This document shows, piece by piece, positions 17,406-25,368 of a stretch of 51,562 nucleotides of DNA (its first letter is position 1; each line of letters starts with the position of its first letter). Made by a program: the position numbers and the translations under genes. Under the pieces are notes generated by a model. It saw only the letters and a list, made by a program, of their open reading frames with translations. It did no database searches and was not told the origin of the DNA. The stretch comes from Candidatus Adiutrix sp. (GTDB taxonomy: Bacteria; Desulfobacterota; Desulfarculia; Adiutricales; Adiutricaceae). Location of the stretch: positions 1-51,562 of the forward strand of contig JAISFR010000089.1 of NCBI GenBank assembly GCA_031263565.1, given 5' to 3'.

Positions 17406-18925
17406 CAGTCGCGCCCCGCTCCCTTCAGAGCTTTCAGGGCTTCCTCGCGGTCATCCAGATGCCTTTTCTCCCGGCCGATGATCTGATAATCCTCATGCCC
17501 TTTCCCGGCGATCAGCAAAATATCCCCGGGCTCCATCAGGCGCACCGCCTCGCGGATGGCCGCCCGGCGATCGACGATCAGCATCAGGCTGCCGCCGGGC
17601 CAGCCGTCAGAGACCAGTTCCCCCGGCTCACAGCGCGAGAGCTTCAGATCGGCCAGGCCCTTTTCCACCTCCAGCAAAATCGACCAGGGCTCCTCGGTCC
17701 GGGGATTGTCGGAGGTGATGATCACCAAGTCGGCCAGTTCCCCGGCCAGCCGGCCCATCAGCGGGCGCTTGCCCTTGTCGCGGTCGCCCCCGCAGCCGAA
17801 AACCGTCAAAAGCCTTTTGGGCTCCAGGTCCCGGCAGGCTTTCAGGGCCTTGGCCAGGGCGTCGGGGCTGTGGGCGTAATCCACGAGCACCAGATAGTCG
17901 CTGTTCCGCCCGACCCGCTCCAGGCGTCCCGGGGCGCCGCCGGACCCGGCCAAGGCTTCGCGGATGGTCCGGCTGTCGATGTGCATGGCCCAGGACAGGG
18001 CGGCCGCGCCCAAAAGGTTGCCGGCATTGACTTCGGCCAGGAGCGGCGAAGTCTGAAGCCAGCTTTCGCCGGGGGTCTCGATCGTCAGGCTGAGGCCGTC
18101 GCGGGTCAGTTTAAGGTCGCGGCCGCGAAACTCGGCTTCTTCGCTGAAACCGAAGCTCAGGGCGGTCGGCCCCAGTTCGGCGGCCAGACGGCGGCCGTAT
18201 TCATCGTCGATATTGATCACCGCCCGGCGGCCGCCGCTCTTGAGCTGCCTGGTGAACAAAAGTTTTTTGGCCTGGTAGTAGTCTTCCATGTCTTTGTGGA
18301 AGTCCAGGTGATCGCGGCTGAGATTGCTGAAGAGGGCCGCTTCGAAACCCAGGCCCACGACCCGGCCCAAAGCCAGAGCGTGGGAAGAGATCTCCAGCAC
18401 GGCCGCCTTGCAGCCGGCGGCCAGCATTCCGGCCAGGCTGGCGGCCAGGACCGGACCTTCCGGCGTGGTGTTGGGGGCCGGCTTTTCAACGCCCGGCCAG
18501 CGAAAATTGATGGTGCCCATCACCCCGGGGACCAGACCGGCCCGCGACAGCACGGCCTCCATCAGATAGGCGGTGGTGGTCTTGCCGTTGGTGCCGGTCA
18601 GGCCCACCAGAATCATTTTGTCCGACGGGCGGCCGTAAATGATGGAAGCCGCCCCGGCCATGACCGGCCGCAACTCCCCGCGGGGAACCAGAAGGCGCGG
18701 CACGGAACTTTCCACGTCGGGCTCGGTCAGCATGACCGCCGCCGCGCCGTTTTTCACGGCGGCCTCAATATAGTCGCGGCCGTTGAACTTCGAGCCGGGC
18801 ACGGCCGCAAACAGCCAGCCGGGCCTGATCTCGCGGGAGTCTTCGCTGATGCCGACGATCTCGGGATCGCCGTTCCCGGCGAGAAGCAGATTCAATTGTC
18901 CGGCCAGACGGCTGAGGCTTACCAT
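17405..18925 (-). CDS. murE: UDP-MurNAc-tripeptide synthetase MurE (meso-diaminopimelate type)
   Basis: Adds meso-diaminopimelate to UDP-MurNAc-L-Ala-D-Glu. The protein has 506 residues from the ATG at 18925; an upstream TTG (18934) would place the AAGGA ribosome binding site only 2 nt away. Motifs: ISEDSREIRPGWLFAAVPG (about 26-44), P-loop LTGTNGKTTT (about 109-118), SSHALALGRV, and near residue 400 SDNPRTE, whose DNPR sequence selects meso-DAP over lysine. This agrees with the complete dapA/dapB/dapF set further along the window. The next gene, murF, overlaps it by one base. Confidence 0.97.
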   Translation of the reverse strand: MVSLSRLAGQLNLLLAGNGDPEIVGISEDSREIRPGWLFAAVPGSKFNGRDYIEAAVKNGAAAVMLTEPDVESSVPRLLVPRGELRPVMAGAASIIYGRPSDKMILVGLTGTNGKTTTAYLMEAVLSRAGLVPGVMGTINFRWPGVEKPAPNTTPEGPVLAASLAGMLAAGCKAAVLEISSHALALGRVVGLGFEAALFSNLSRDHLDFHKDMEDYYQAKKLLFTRQLKSGGRRAVINIDDEYGRRLAAELGPTALSFGFSEEAEFRGRDLKLTRDGLSLTIETPGESWLQTSPLLAEVNAGNLLGAAALSWAMHIDSRTIREALAGSGGAPGRLERVGRNSDYLVLVDYAHSPDALAKALKACRDLEPKRLLTVFGCGGDRDKGKRPLMGRLAGELADLVIITSDNPRTEEPWSILLEVEKGLADLKLSRCEPGELVSDGWPGGSLMLIVDRRAAIREAVRLMEPGDILLIAGKGHEDYQIIGREKRHLDDREEALKALKGAGRD

Positions 18926-18979
18926 AAAATTCAAGATCCTTGAAAGCCCGTAGCGGCCTTTGGCGGCCGCGACGCGTTT

Positions 18980-21094
18980 TTATCGTTCAAAATATATGGA
19001 ACCCGTCTGCCCGGCGGCCACGGCCGTTCCGGGCCCCGGCTCCTGCCCGACCGCGTGCCCGCTGCCGGCAAATTCCAGATCCAATCCATATTCGCTCATC
19101 ACTTCCACCACCTGCCGCATCGAAAGCCCGGTCAGATTGGGCATGACCCCTGGTTCCACGGTCAGCCCCAGGCCGACATCGGCAAAGACCGGCTCGCTTA
19201 TTCCGGCGCTCAAGGCCTTTTCCGGGCTGAGCGAGGCGTAGGTGATGGGGCCTTTCCGGCCCCGGTCGCCTTTTTTCAAGCGCACCCGGATGAAATTGTT
19301 GGACTGCCCGCCGGCCACCACGCCCGGGGCCCCGCCGGCATTGCGCTGCAGGATCGGCCAGACCGGATCGACCGGCCCTTCAATGGGCGGAATATCCAGA
19401 ATCGGCAGAGCTTCCCGCATGATCTCCCGGAAGGCCGGGGCGGCCACGGTGCCGCCGTAATAGCCGTTCCTGGGCTCGTCAAGCACCACCATCACGCAGA
19501 GCTCGGGGTTGTGATAGGGAGCGAAGCCCAAAAAGGAGGCCACATATTTGCCGGCCGCGTAAGTCTTGCCGCCGCGTGAAACCTTCTGGGCGGTGCCGGT
19601 CTTGCCGGCCACCGGATAGCCTTCGACCTCGGCCCTGGTGGCTGTGCCGCCCTTCTGAACGGCCATGCGCAGCATGGCGGCCACCTGGCGGGCGGTCAGG
19701 GGCGAAACAACCTGGCGAAGAATATGGGGCTCATATTGCTCGACAATGCGGCCGTCGGCATCCAGCACCCGGTCCACAATGTAGGGCTTCATCAGCACGC
19801 CGTCGTTGGCCAGGGAACTCATGGCCATGACCATCTGAAGGGCGGTCACCGAGACGCCCTGGCCGAAGGCGATATTGGCCGCATCGATCTGATACCAGCG
19901 CTTAGGGTGCCTCAAAAGGCCCGAATCCTCGCCGGGAAGATGAGCCAGCCCGGTTTTCTCGCCAAAAGAAAAGCGGGTCAGGTAGTTGTAAAGAAGATCA
20001 TTGCCGAGGATGCCGCCCACCTTCAGCGAGCCGATGTTGGAGGAGTGCTTGATGACCTCGCTGATGGTCAGATCGCCGTAGTTATGGGTATCGCGAACCG
20101 TGTGCCGGCCGACTTTGAAGGCCCCGTTTTCGCAGTAAACCACCGTGCCCGGAGTGACCAGACCCTCTTCCAGGGCGGCGGCCACCACAAAGATCTTAAA
20201 GGTCGAGCCCGGCTCGAAAGTATCGGTCAGGATTCGATTGCGGCGGGCGGCCGGATCGCTGAGGCTGAAATTATTGGGATCAAAAGACTCGCCGTTCACC
20301 GCCACCGCGGCGGCCAGCACCGCCCCGGTCTTGGGGCGCATGACCAGGGCCAGGCCGCTGGCGGCCTGGTAGGTGCCGACGGCCCTGGACAGAGCCTTTT
20401 CGGCGATATGCTGAATGCGGCGGTCTATGGTCAGGACCACCGAACCGCCCCGGGTCTGCTCCAACTCGCCTTCGATATTGTCGACCATGATGCGGTCGAC
20501 ATTGTCGCGCTTGACTTTGATCTTGTCCTGGCCGGGGCGGAGCCGCTCGTCCAGGGCTTTTTCCAGGCCTTCCAGGCCTTCGCTGTCCAGCCCGACAAAA
20601 CCAAGCAGCTGAGAAGCCAGAGGGCCGTTGGGGTAGGTGCGGCGATACTCTTTTTTGAAGCCCAGGCCGCGAATATTCAGATTCCTGACCGCCAAGGCCT
20701 CTTCCTCGCTCATATGGCGTTTGATGTAGACGAATCTCTGGCGGCCGCCCAGGCTCCCGCCCAGCTTGGCCTGTTCTTTCTCATTTAGATTCAAAATCTC
20801 GGCCAGTTGACGAACGGTCTCTTCTTTATCCTGAATCAAGGCCGGGTCGGCCCAAAGCGTGGGGGCCTCCACGGAAGCGGCCAGGCGCTCGCCATTGATG
20901 TCGAAGATTTCACCCCGCACGGCCCCCAACTTCATGTTGCGCTCGATCTCCCGGTTGGCCTTGCCCATCAGGTAATCCCGATCGGTGACGGCCAGGGCGA
21001 AGGATTTATAAACAACCGCGGCAAAGATCAGGACGAAGACGACCACGATCATCTTCAACTTGATATTCATCCATTGGCCGCGTTCAGAACTCAT
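18980..21094 (-). CDS. ftsI: Septal peptidoglycan transpeptidase FtsI (PBP3) with C-terminal PASTA domain
   Basis: Class B penicillin-binding protein that cross-links septal peptidoglycan with FtsW. The 704-residue protein has a short cytoplasmic tail, one transmembrane helix (about 15-36), the dimerisation domain starting at VRGEIFDINGERLA (59-72) and a transpeptidase domain with all three motifs: STFK (297-300, catalytic Ser297), SSN (351-353) and KTG (498-500). Residues about 648-704 form a PASTA domain (GVMPNLTGLSMRQV...), found in Gram-positive FtsI/SpoVD and some deltaproteobacterial enzymes but not in E. coli FtsI. The ATG follows AGAGG. It lies 34 bp after ftsL and 54 bp before murE. 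Confidence 0.96.
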   Translation of the reverse strand: MSSERGQWMNIKLKMIVVVFVLIFAAVVYKSFALAVTDRDYLMGKANREIERNMKLGAVRGEIFDINGERLAASVEAPTLWADPALIQDKEETVRQLAEILNLNEKEQAKLGGSLGGRQRFVYIKRHMSEEEALAVRNLNIRGLGFKKEYRRTYPNGPLASQLLGFVGLDSEGLEGLEKALDERLRPGQDKIKVKRDNVDRIMVDNIEGELEQTRGGSVVLTIDRRIQHIAEKALSRAVGTYQAASGLALVMRPKTGAVLAAAVAVNGESFDPNNFSLSDPAARRNRILTDTFEPGSTFKIFVVAAALEEGLVTPGTVVYCENGAFKVGRHTVRDTHNYGDLTISEVIKHSSNIGSLKVGGILGNDLLYNYLTRFSFGEKTGLAHLPGEDSGLLRHPKRWYQIDAANIAFGQGVSVTALQMVMAMSSLANDGVLMKPYIVDRVLDADGRIVEQYEPHILRQVVSPLTARQVAAMLRMAVQKGGTATRAEVEGYPVAGKTGTAQKVSRGGKTYAAGKYVASFLGFAPYHNPELCVMVVLDEPRNGYYGGTVAAPAFREIMREALPILDIPPIEGPVDPVWPILQRNAGGAPGVVAGGQSNNFIRVRLKKGDRGRKGPITYASLSPEKALSAGISEPVFADVGLGLTVEPGVMPNLTGLSMRQVVEVMSEYGLDLEFAGSGHAVGQEPGPGTAVAAGQTGSIYFER

Positions 21095-21128
21095 CGGGAA
21101 CCTCTAGTACATCTCTAGTATGTCGACG

Positions 21129-21614
21129 TCAGTCAATCACTACTATCCGCCCCTGGCGGGGGGTGACCAGACCCAGCGCCCGGGCTTTGACTTCCAGTTG
21201 GTCCAGGGAACCGACCTGGGCCAGTTCGGCTTTCAACTGCCGGTTGACTTCCAGAAGACCCAGCTTCTGCTGGGTCAGATCGGAAAGCTCATAACTGTGG
21301 GCCACGGCCTGATGGTTGGAACGCATCAAACCCAGCACCAGAAGGATGATCCCCAGCGCCAGAGCGGTCATAAGCGTGAAATGGCGCAGAGACATGAAAT
21401 TCAGGGGCGCGCCGCTGATCTCAGGCACGGCCTGCGCTTCCGCCGTCACCGGCTCCGGGGCCGGCCGGGCCGAAGCGGGCCGGGTCAGATTCAGGCGCCG
21501 CCGCCCGGCGGACTCTTTTCTGGAGCGAGTTTTAGCGCTCCATTGCAGACCGCCGGGCATCGTGGAGTAGAAGCCGCCCAACGGCTGCCCCACCCGGACG
21601 CGGGAAATGGACAT
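21129..21614 (-). CDS. ftsL: Cell division protein FtsL-like
   Basis: Small bitopic divisome protein that forms a coiled-coil complex with FtsB and FtsQ. The 161-residue protein has a basic, Pro/Ala-rich cytoplasmic region (1-75), one transmembrane helix (about 79-97, LMTALALGIILLVLGL) and a periplasmic coiled coil (about 105-140: heptads in YELSDLTQQKLGLLEVNRQL), ending with the ARALGLVTP motif typical of FtsL/DivIC. Sequence conservation in this family is low, so the call leans on topology, size and position before ftsI. The cytoplasmic part is longer than in E. coli. Confidence 0.88.
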   Translation of the reverse strand: MSISRVRVGQPLGGFYSTMPGGLQWSAKTRSRKESAGRRRLNLTRPASARPAPEPVTAEAQAVPEISGAPLNFMSLRHFTLMTALALGIILLVLGLMRSNHQAVAHSYELSDLTQQKLGLLEVNRQLKAELAQVGSLDQLEVKARALGLVTPRQGRIVVID

Positions 21615-21708
21615 ACAACACCTGTCGCGCCGGCCGTCAAAAAGGTTCAGGCGGATTGCCCGGGAATGAACTTTTTCGGCGGCCAGGGCCTGTAAATTTT
21701 CTTGGCGG

Positions 21709-21727
21709 AAAAAGCGGGCGAACCCGC
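21709..21727 (-). terminator. Rho-independent terminator-like hairpin in the rsmH-ftsL gap
   Basis: On the minus strand GCGGG-TTCG-CCCGC (21727 to 21714) is followed directly by TTTTT (21713-21709). The stem is short (5 bp) but GC-only with a stable UUCG tetraloop, and the T run is immediate. It lies inside the dcw operon, 95 bp before the ftsL start, so it would act as an attenuator or end a short transcript from the gap. Confidence 0.5.
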
Positions 21728-21866
21728 AGGCCGGCCAACTCCGTGGGAGGCGCGAGAGCCCCCCGGCGCTCCGCTTTTTTAAGGCGGACGCCCTGAAACC
21801 ATTGCCTTTGACCCGGCGGCGGAAAGTAAAGGCCGTCGGCTCGGTACCCGTTGCTTTATGCGGCGA

Positions 21867-21907
21867 GAAACGTTTCAGCCATGCCCAAATTCGGTGGGAA
21901 CGTTTCC
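21867..21907. promoter_or_regulatory. Twin GAAACGTTTC-type palindromes in the rsmH-ftsL gap
   Basis: GAAACGTTTC (21867-21876) is a perfect palindrome, and GGAACGTTTCC (21897-21907) is a near-perfect second copy. The centres are 30 bp apart, about three helical turns. A central CG flanked by AAAC/GTTT halves is the usual form of LacI-family operators. The gap 21615-21950 (336 bp) holds no credible protein gene; these sites and the terminator-like hairpin are all I see in it. Which protein binds, if any, is unknown. Confidence 0.4.
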
Positions 21908-21950
21908 TTGGCGCCTGGAGGACCAGCGGCGTTTTGCGCGCCGCCGGCCT

Positions 21951-23021
21951 TCATTCTGCGGGCGACTTTTCAGCGGCCCTCAGTTTGGCCGACCTGGCCC
22001 GGGGATTTCTATCCAGTTCCTCCGGGCCGGGGGTCAGCGGTTTCTTATACAGAGCCCGCCAGGGGCGGCGCCCTTTCTCGTCCTGAATCCGGAAGGCCGC
22101 CTTGACCAGGCGGTCCTCCAGGGAATGAAAACTGATGACGGCCAAACGTCCTTCCGGGTTTAAAAGCTCCGGCGCTTTTTCCAAAAAACGCTCCAGGACT
22201 TCAAGTTCCCGGTTGACCTCAAGGCGCAGAGCCATGAAAGTGCGCGTGGCCGGATGAATTCTGGGCGGCGGCCCCGGCCGGTAAAGGCTTTTGGCCACCA
22301 GGGCCGCCAATTCCCCTGTGCTTTCCAGAGGCTTTTTTTGCCGGGCTCTGACTATGGCCCGGGCCAGGCGCCGGGAGGCCCTCTCCTCTCCGTAACGCCA
22401 GATCAGGTCGGCCAGTTCTTTTTCCGGATAGCGGTTGACCACTTCCTTGGCCGTCAAGGCCCCGGCCGGGTTCAGCCGCATGTCCAGCTCCTCGTCAAGG
22501 CTCCAGGAGAAACCCCGGCCCGGGCCGGTCAACTGTCGACCGCTGAGTCCCAAGTCCAGCAGTATGCCGTCGACCCCTCCCCGGTCCAAGCCGGCCAGGA
22601 TCTCGTCAAGGTCTCCGAAGTTGCCGGCGGCCACGGTCAGGCGACTTTCCCGCCGGCCCCAGCCGTCGAGAGCCCAGGCTCTCGGCTCCGGATCCTGATC
22701 CAAGGCTATCAGGCGACCTCTTTCCCCTAAAACTTTCAGTATCAGCCGGCTGTGTCCGCCACCGCCCAGGGTGGCATCGACATAAATACCGTCCGGCTTG
22801 ATTCCCAGAGCCTCAACCGCTTCCGGACCCATGACCGTCAGGTGCCCGAAAGCTTCCGACCAGTCCCCGCCCCCCTCCAGGAGCAGGGCCTGATCCAGGT
22901 CCCGAAGGGACCTCAGGCCGCCGCCGTCAGTTGGCACCCTGCCGGCTTCGGCCGGAACGGCCTTTGACCGCCGTTCCACTTTTTCTCCAGACAGGCGCCG
23001 GTGGCGAGCCGGACCGCCCAT
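21951..23021 (-). CDS. rsmH: 16S rRNA (cytosine1402-N4)-methyltransferase RsmH (MraW)
   Basis: SAM-dependent methyltransferase that methylates N4 of C1402 in 16S rRNA. The 356-residue protein carries the family motifs: GIYVDATLGGGGHS (SAM loop, about 78-91), DGILLDLGLSGRQLTGPGRG (about 149-168), DMRLNPAG (about 175-182), HPATRTFMALRLEVN and the C-terminal VISFHSLEDRLVK. The usual HVPVLLEEVL start is reduced to HLTVMGPEAVEAL and is preceded by a nonconserved extension of about 58 residues. The start was kept because its ATG overlaps the mraZ stop (TGATG), but a shorter protein is possible. A 336-bp gap follows before ftsL. Confidence 0.96.
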   Translation of the reverse strand: MGGPARHRRLSGEKVERRSKAVPAEAGRVPTDGGGLRSLRDLDQALLLEGGGDWSEAFGHLTVMGPEAVEALGIKPDGIYVDATLGGGGHSRLILKVLGERGRLIALDQDPEPRAWALDGWGRRESRLTVAAGNFGDLDEILAGLDRGGVDGILLDLGLSGRQLTGPGRGFSWSLDEELDMRLNPAGALTAKEVVNRYPEKELADLIWRYGEERASRRLARAIVRARQKKPLESTGELAALVAKSLYRPGPPPRIHPATRTFMALRLEVNRELEVLERFLEKAPELLNPEGRLAVISFHSLEDRLVKAAFRIQDEKGRRPWRALYKKPLTPGPEELDRNPRARSAKLRAAEKSPAE

Positions 23022-23482
23022 CAGAGGAAAATCTTCTTCACGGTGGCCGCGTCGGGGGCCTTGGGCTGGGGCACTTCCACCTGACCGGCGGTGTTCTTGC
23101 GGCTCGGCCGGATCTTTATTTTAAAGGAGAGCCCCGCCACATCCACTTCCTTGTCCAGCCCGGTCAGTTCCCGAAAGCGCGGGGAGATCAAGAGGCGCCC
23201 GTTCTTGTCCAGGGTCAGGCGGTCGGAATTGCCCACAAAGTATTCCAGGGCTGTTTCCCGTTCATCGGTGTCTTCAATGGCCCGGAGATCGGCCTCCACC
23301 TTCTGCCAGTGTTCGTGGGGGTAGAGGGTCAGATAACCGCCTTCCTGGTTGGGCAGGGCCACCACCTCATCAGGCCGTTCCGATTTCTGCAGCTCGTCGC
23401 GAAAGCGGCCGGGCAAGGCCAGGCGGCCCTTGTCGTCAAGGGTATGAGTATAGGTATTCATGAAGCTGAAACGTTCGCTCAT
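23021..23482 (-). CDS. mraZ: Transcriptional regulator MraZ
   Basis: Double SpoVT/AbrB-fold DNA-binding protein that represses its own dcw promoter. From the ATG at 23482 it has 153 residues. The two copies of the domain are marked by THTLDDKGRLALPGRFRDEL (about 11-30) and LTLDKNGRLLISPRFRELTG (about 89-108); each carries the DxxGR core motif. An upstream in-frame codon at 23536 would begin at the predicted transcription start and is rejected. The C-terminal 20 residues are unconserved. It is the first gene of the dcw operon and overlaps rsmH by one base. Confidence 0.95.
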   Translation of the reverse strand: MSERFSFMNTYTHTLDDKGRLALPGRFRDELQKSERPDEVVALPNQEGGYLTLYPHEHWQKVEADLRAIEDTDERETALEYFVGNSDRLTLDKNGRLLISPRFRELTGLDKEVDVAGLSFKIKIRPSRKNTAGQVEVPQPKAPDAATVKKIFL

Positions 23483-23520
23483 CGACCTGTTCCCATCTGG
23501 CGCCCGGTTGTGGGGAAATG

Positions 23521-23573
23521 ACCCACTTGCTACCATTTGTACCCACTTTACCCTCCCAGGCTCCCACTGTCAA
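23521..23573 (-). promoter_or_regulatory. Promoter Pmra with MraZ-box-like TGGG repeats
   Basis: On the minus strand, TTGACA (23573-23568) is separated by 17 bp from TAAAGT (23550-23545), a good sigma-70 promoter; the start would be near 23538 and leave a leader of about 55 nt before mraZ. Four TGGGA/TGGGT boxes sit in and around it (23562-23566, 23554-23558, 23541-23545, 23521-23525), two of them as (A/C)AAGTGGGT. MraZ is known to bind direct TGGG-type repeats at this position, so autoregulation is likely. The spacing (8, 13, 20 bp) is less regular than in E. coli. Confidence 0.7.
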
Positions 23574-23743
23574 GTAAAAAACTGAAGAATTTCCAGGCAA
23601 AAAGATTAATATGGGCCGCATTCAAAAGATCTGGGGCTTCCATTTTCAGCCGCCCCACATCTTGTAGATAAAAAGTTTAAAAATTTTCATAAAGTAAATC
23701 TAATTTTATATAAATAGAAGACCGAAAAAAATCCGTTTTTCAC

Positions 23744-23773
23744 TTGAAGCGCCCGGCCCAAACCTGCTACAAT
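23744..23773 (+). promoter_or_regulatory. Promoter of the B3/4-proC-MBL operon
   Basis: TTGAAG (23744-23749) and TACAAT (23768-23773) are separated by 18 bp; transcription would begin near 23780, about 30 nt before the GTG start at 23811. The region 23580-23740 between this promoter and Pmra is very AT-rich and holds no gene. Confidence 0.65.
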
Positions 23774-23810
23774 CTTCTGGCTTTACTATTTACGGACAGG
23801 AGCGTTGAGC

Positions 23811-24524
23811 GTGCGTTACTACATTGATAAAGAAATTTTCAACAGATTTCCCAATTTCAGGCGGGTGGTGGTGCTGGCCCGCAATATCGACAACCACGGC
23901 GAAAACCCGGAACTGCTGGCGCTTCTGAGGGCGGCCGAAGAGAGCGTCCGGGGCGGGGCCCTGGCCGCCTTCCCGGATCTGCCGCGCCTGAACATCTGGG
24001 TGGAAGCCTTCCGCGACCTGGGCATCAACCCTAAGAAGCACCCGCCGTCGGTGCTCAACATGATCAAACGGGTCCGGGGCGGCAAGGACCTGCCGTACAT
24101 CAACCACCTGGTGACCATTTTCAACTGCCTGAGCCTGAATAACCTTTTATCCTGCGGGGGCGACGACCTGAGCGTGGTTCAGGGCGATCTGAACCTGACC
24201 ATTGCCGACGGCAGCGAAAACTACAGCCCTCTGGGCCAGCCGGAAGTCCGGGAGCACCCGGCCCCCGGCGAGGTCATCTATATGGATACGGCCACCCGCG
24301 AAATTTTCTGCCGCTGCTGGTGCTGGAAGAACGGCGACGTCAGCAAGCTCGGCCCGGAGACCCGGCGCACGGCCATCAACATCGACGGCATGTTGCCGGC
24401 CTTCAGCCTGGACCAGTTGGCCGACCTGGGGCGTCAGGCCGCCGCCCTGCTGGAACGTTTCACCGGAGCCCGGACCGAAGTCAAGGTCATGTCTCCGGAA
24501 TCCCCGGAATTTGTCGTGGAATGA
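23811..24524 (+). CDS. B3/4 domain protein (PheT-like tRNA-binding-domain fold)
   Basis: A 237-residue protein made of one B3/B4 domain, the fold found in the beta subunit of phenylalanyl-tRNA synthetase. Family landmarks are LNIWVEAFRDLGINPKKHPPSVLNMIKR (about residues 63-90), KDLPYINHLVTIFNCLSL and the glycine-rich NIDGMLPAF late in the sequence. Free-standing members are common in bacteria; roles in checking aminoacyl-tRNA or amino-acid substrates have been suggested but are not settled. The GTG at 23811 was chosen over the TTG at 23805 because AGGAG is 8 nt away. It overlaps proC by 4 bp (ATGA) and has its own promoter. Confidence 0.85.
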   Translation: MRYYIDKEIFNRFPNFRRVVVLARNIDNHGENPELLALLRAAEESVRGGALAAFPDLPRLNIWVEAFRDLGINPKKHPPSVLNMIKRVRGGKDLPYINHLVTIFNCLSLNNLLSCGGDDLSVVQGDLNLTIADGSENYSPLGQPEVREHPAPGEVIYMDTATREIFCRCWCWKNGDVSKLGPETRRTAINIDGMLPAFSLDQLADLGRQAAALLERFTGARTEVKVMSPESPEFVVE

Positions 24525-25339
24525 AGAGGCCGGCCGTGGAATATGCAATAGGTTTTCTGGGTTACGGGCGCATGGCCCGGGCCGTCAGCCAGGGTTTGGA
24601 CCGAAGCGGCCTGATCCCTTTTGCCCGGCAGATGGTTTCCGGCCGGGACCGGGCCCGTCTGGAACAGGCCGCCGCCGCCCGGGGGCTGACCGTGGCCGCC
24701 GACAACCGCGACCTGGCTTCGCGTTGCGCTCTGGTGGTGCTGGGCGTCAAACCCAGGCAGGTCGAAGGCGTGTTGGAGGAAATCCGGGAGCTGGTCAAAG
24801 ACCAGACCATCATCTCGCTGGCCGCCGGGGTGGCCCTCAGAGAGCTCAGCGCCCGGCTGCCGGCCGGCTGCGCCCTGGTGCGGAGCATGCCCAACGTGGC
24901 CGCCCTGGCCGGCTGCGGGGCCACCCTGATCTGTGCGGTCCCCGGTCTGTCCCCCGAGCGCCTGGCCCGGGTTCGGGACGTATTTTCTTCAGTGGGCCTC
25001 TGCCTGGAGCTGGAGGAAGCCCTCTTCGACGCCGGCGGCGCCCTCAGCGGCTCCGGCCCGGCCTATTTCTTCAGTATCATGGAAAGCCTGGTTCGGGGGG
25101 CGGTCCGCCTGGGCCTGACTTGGGATCAGGCCCGGCGCCTGACCGTCCAGACCGCCCTGGGGGCGGCCGAGACCGCCCGCCAGCGCCCGGAGAGCCCTCT
25201 GGCCGAACTGCGGGACATGGTCACTTCCCCGGGCGGCACCACCGCCGAAGCCCTGTATGTCTTCGAAAAGGCCGGCCTGGGAGGGATTGTTCAGGAAGCG
25301 CTGAAGGCGGCCACGGACAAGAGCCGGAACCTGGTTTAA
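24521..25339 (+). CDS. proC: Pyrroline-5-carboxylate reductase
   Basis: Last step of proline biosynthesis: NAD(P)H-dependent reduction of 1-pyrroline-5-carboxylate. The 272-residue protein has the N-terminal Rossmann motif IGFLGYGRMARAV (about 10-22), LVVLGVKPRQVEGVL, ISLAAGVAL, VRSMPNVAAL and the C-terminal signature DAGGALSGSGPAYFFSIME, plus MVTSPGGTTAEAL near the end. The ATG at 24521 overlaps the preceding stop; a GTG at 24536 with AAGAGG upstream is an equally plausible start that would begin just before the Rossmann strand. The gene is complete. Confidence 0.96.
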   Translation: MKRPAVEYAIGFLGYGRMARAVSQGLDRSGLIPFARQMVSGRDRARLEQAAAARGLTVAADNRDLASRCALVVLGVKPRQVEGVLEEIRELVKDQTIISLAAGVALRELSARLPAGCALVRSMPNVAALAGCGATLICAVPGLSPERLARVRDVFSSVGLCLELEEALFDAGGALSGSGPAYFFSIMESLVRGAVRLGLTWDQARRLTVQTALGAAETARQRPESPLAELRDMVTSPGGTTAEALYVFEKAGLGGIVQEALKAATDKSRNLV

Positions 25340-25368
25340 AACCATCGGCGGCAGGCGAAGAGGAATTC

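Noticed and set aside
21615-21950. RNase P RNA, SRP RNA or tmRNA in the rsmH-ftsL gap
   Set aside because: None of the conserved core sequences (for example GAGGAAAGTCC for RNase P) is present on either strand.
24202-25368. Single long fused gene reading into the beta-CASP nuclease from 24202
   Set aside because: The upstream part is a frame shadow of the B3/4 and proC genes; the nuclease has its own ATG at 25369 with a good ribosome binding site.
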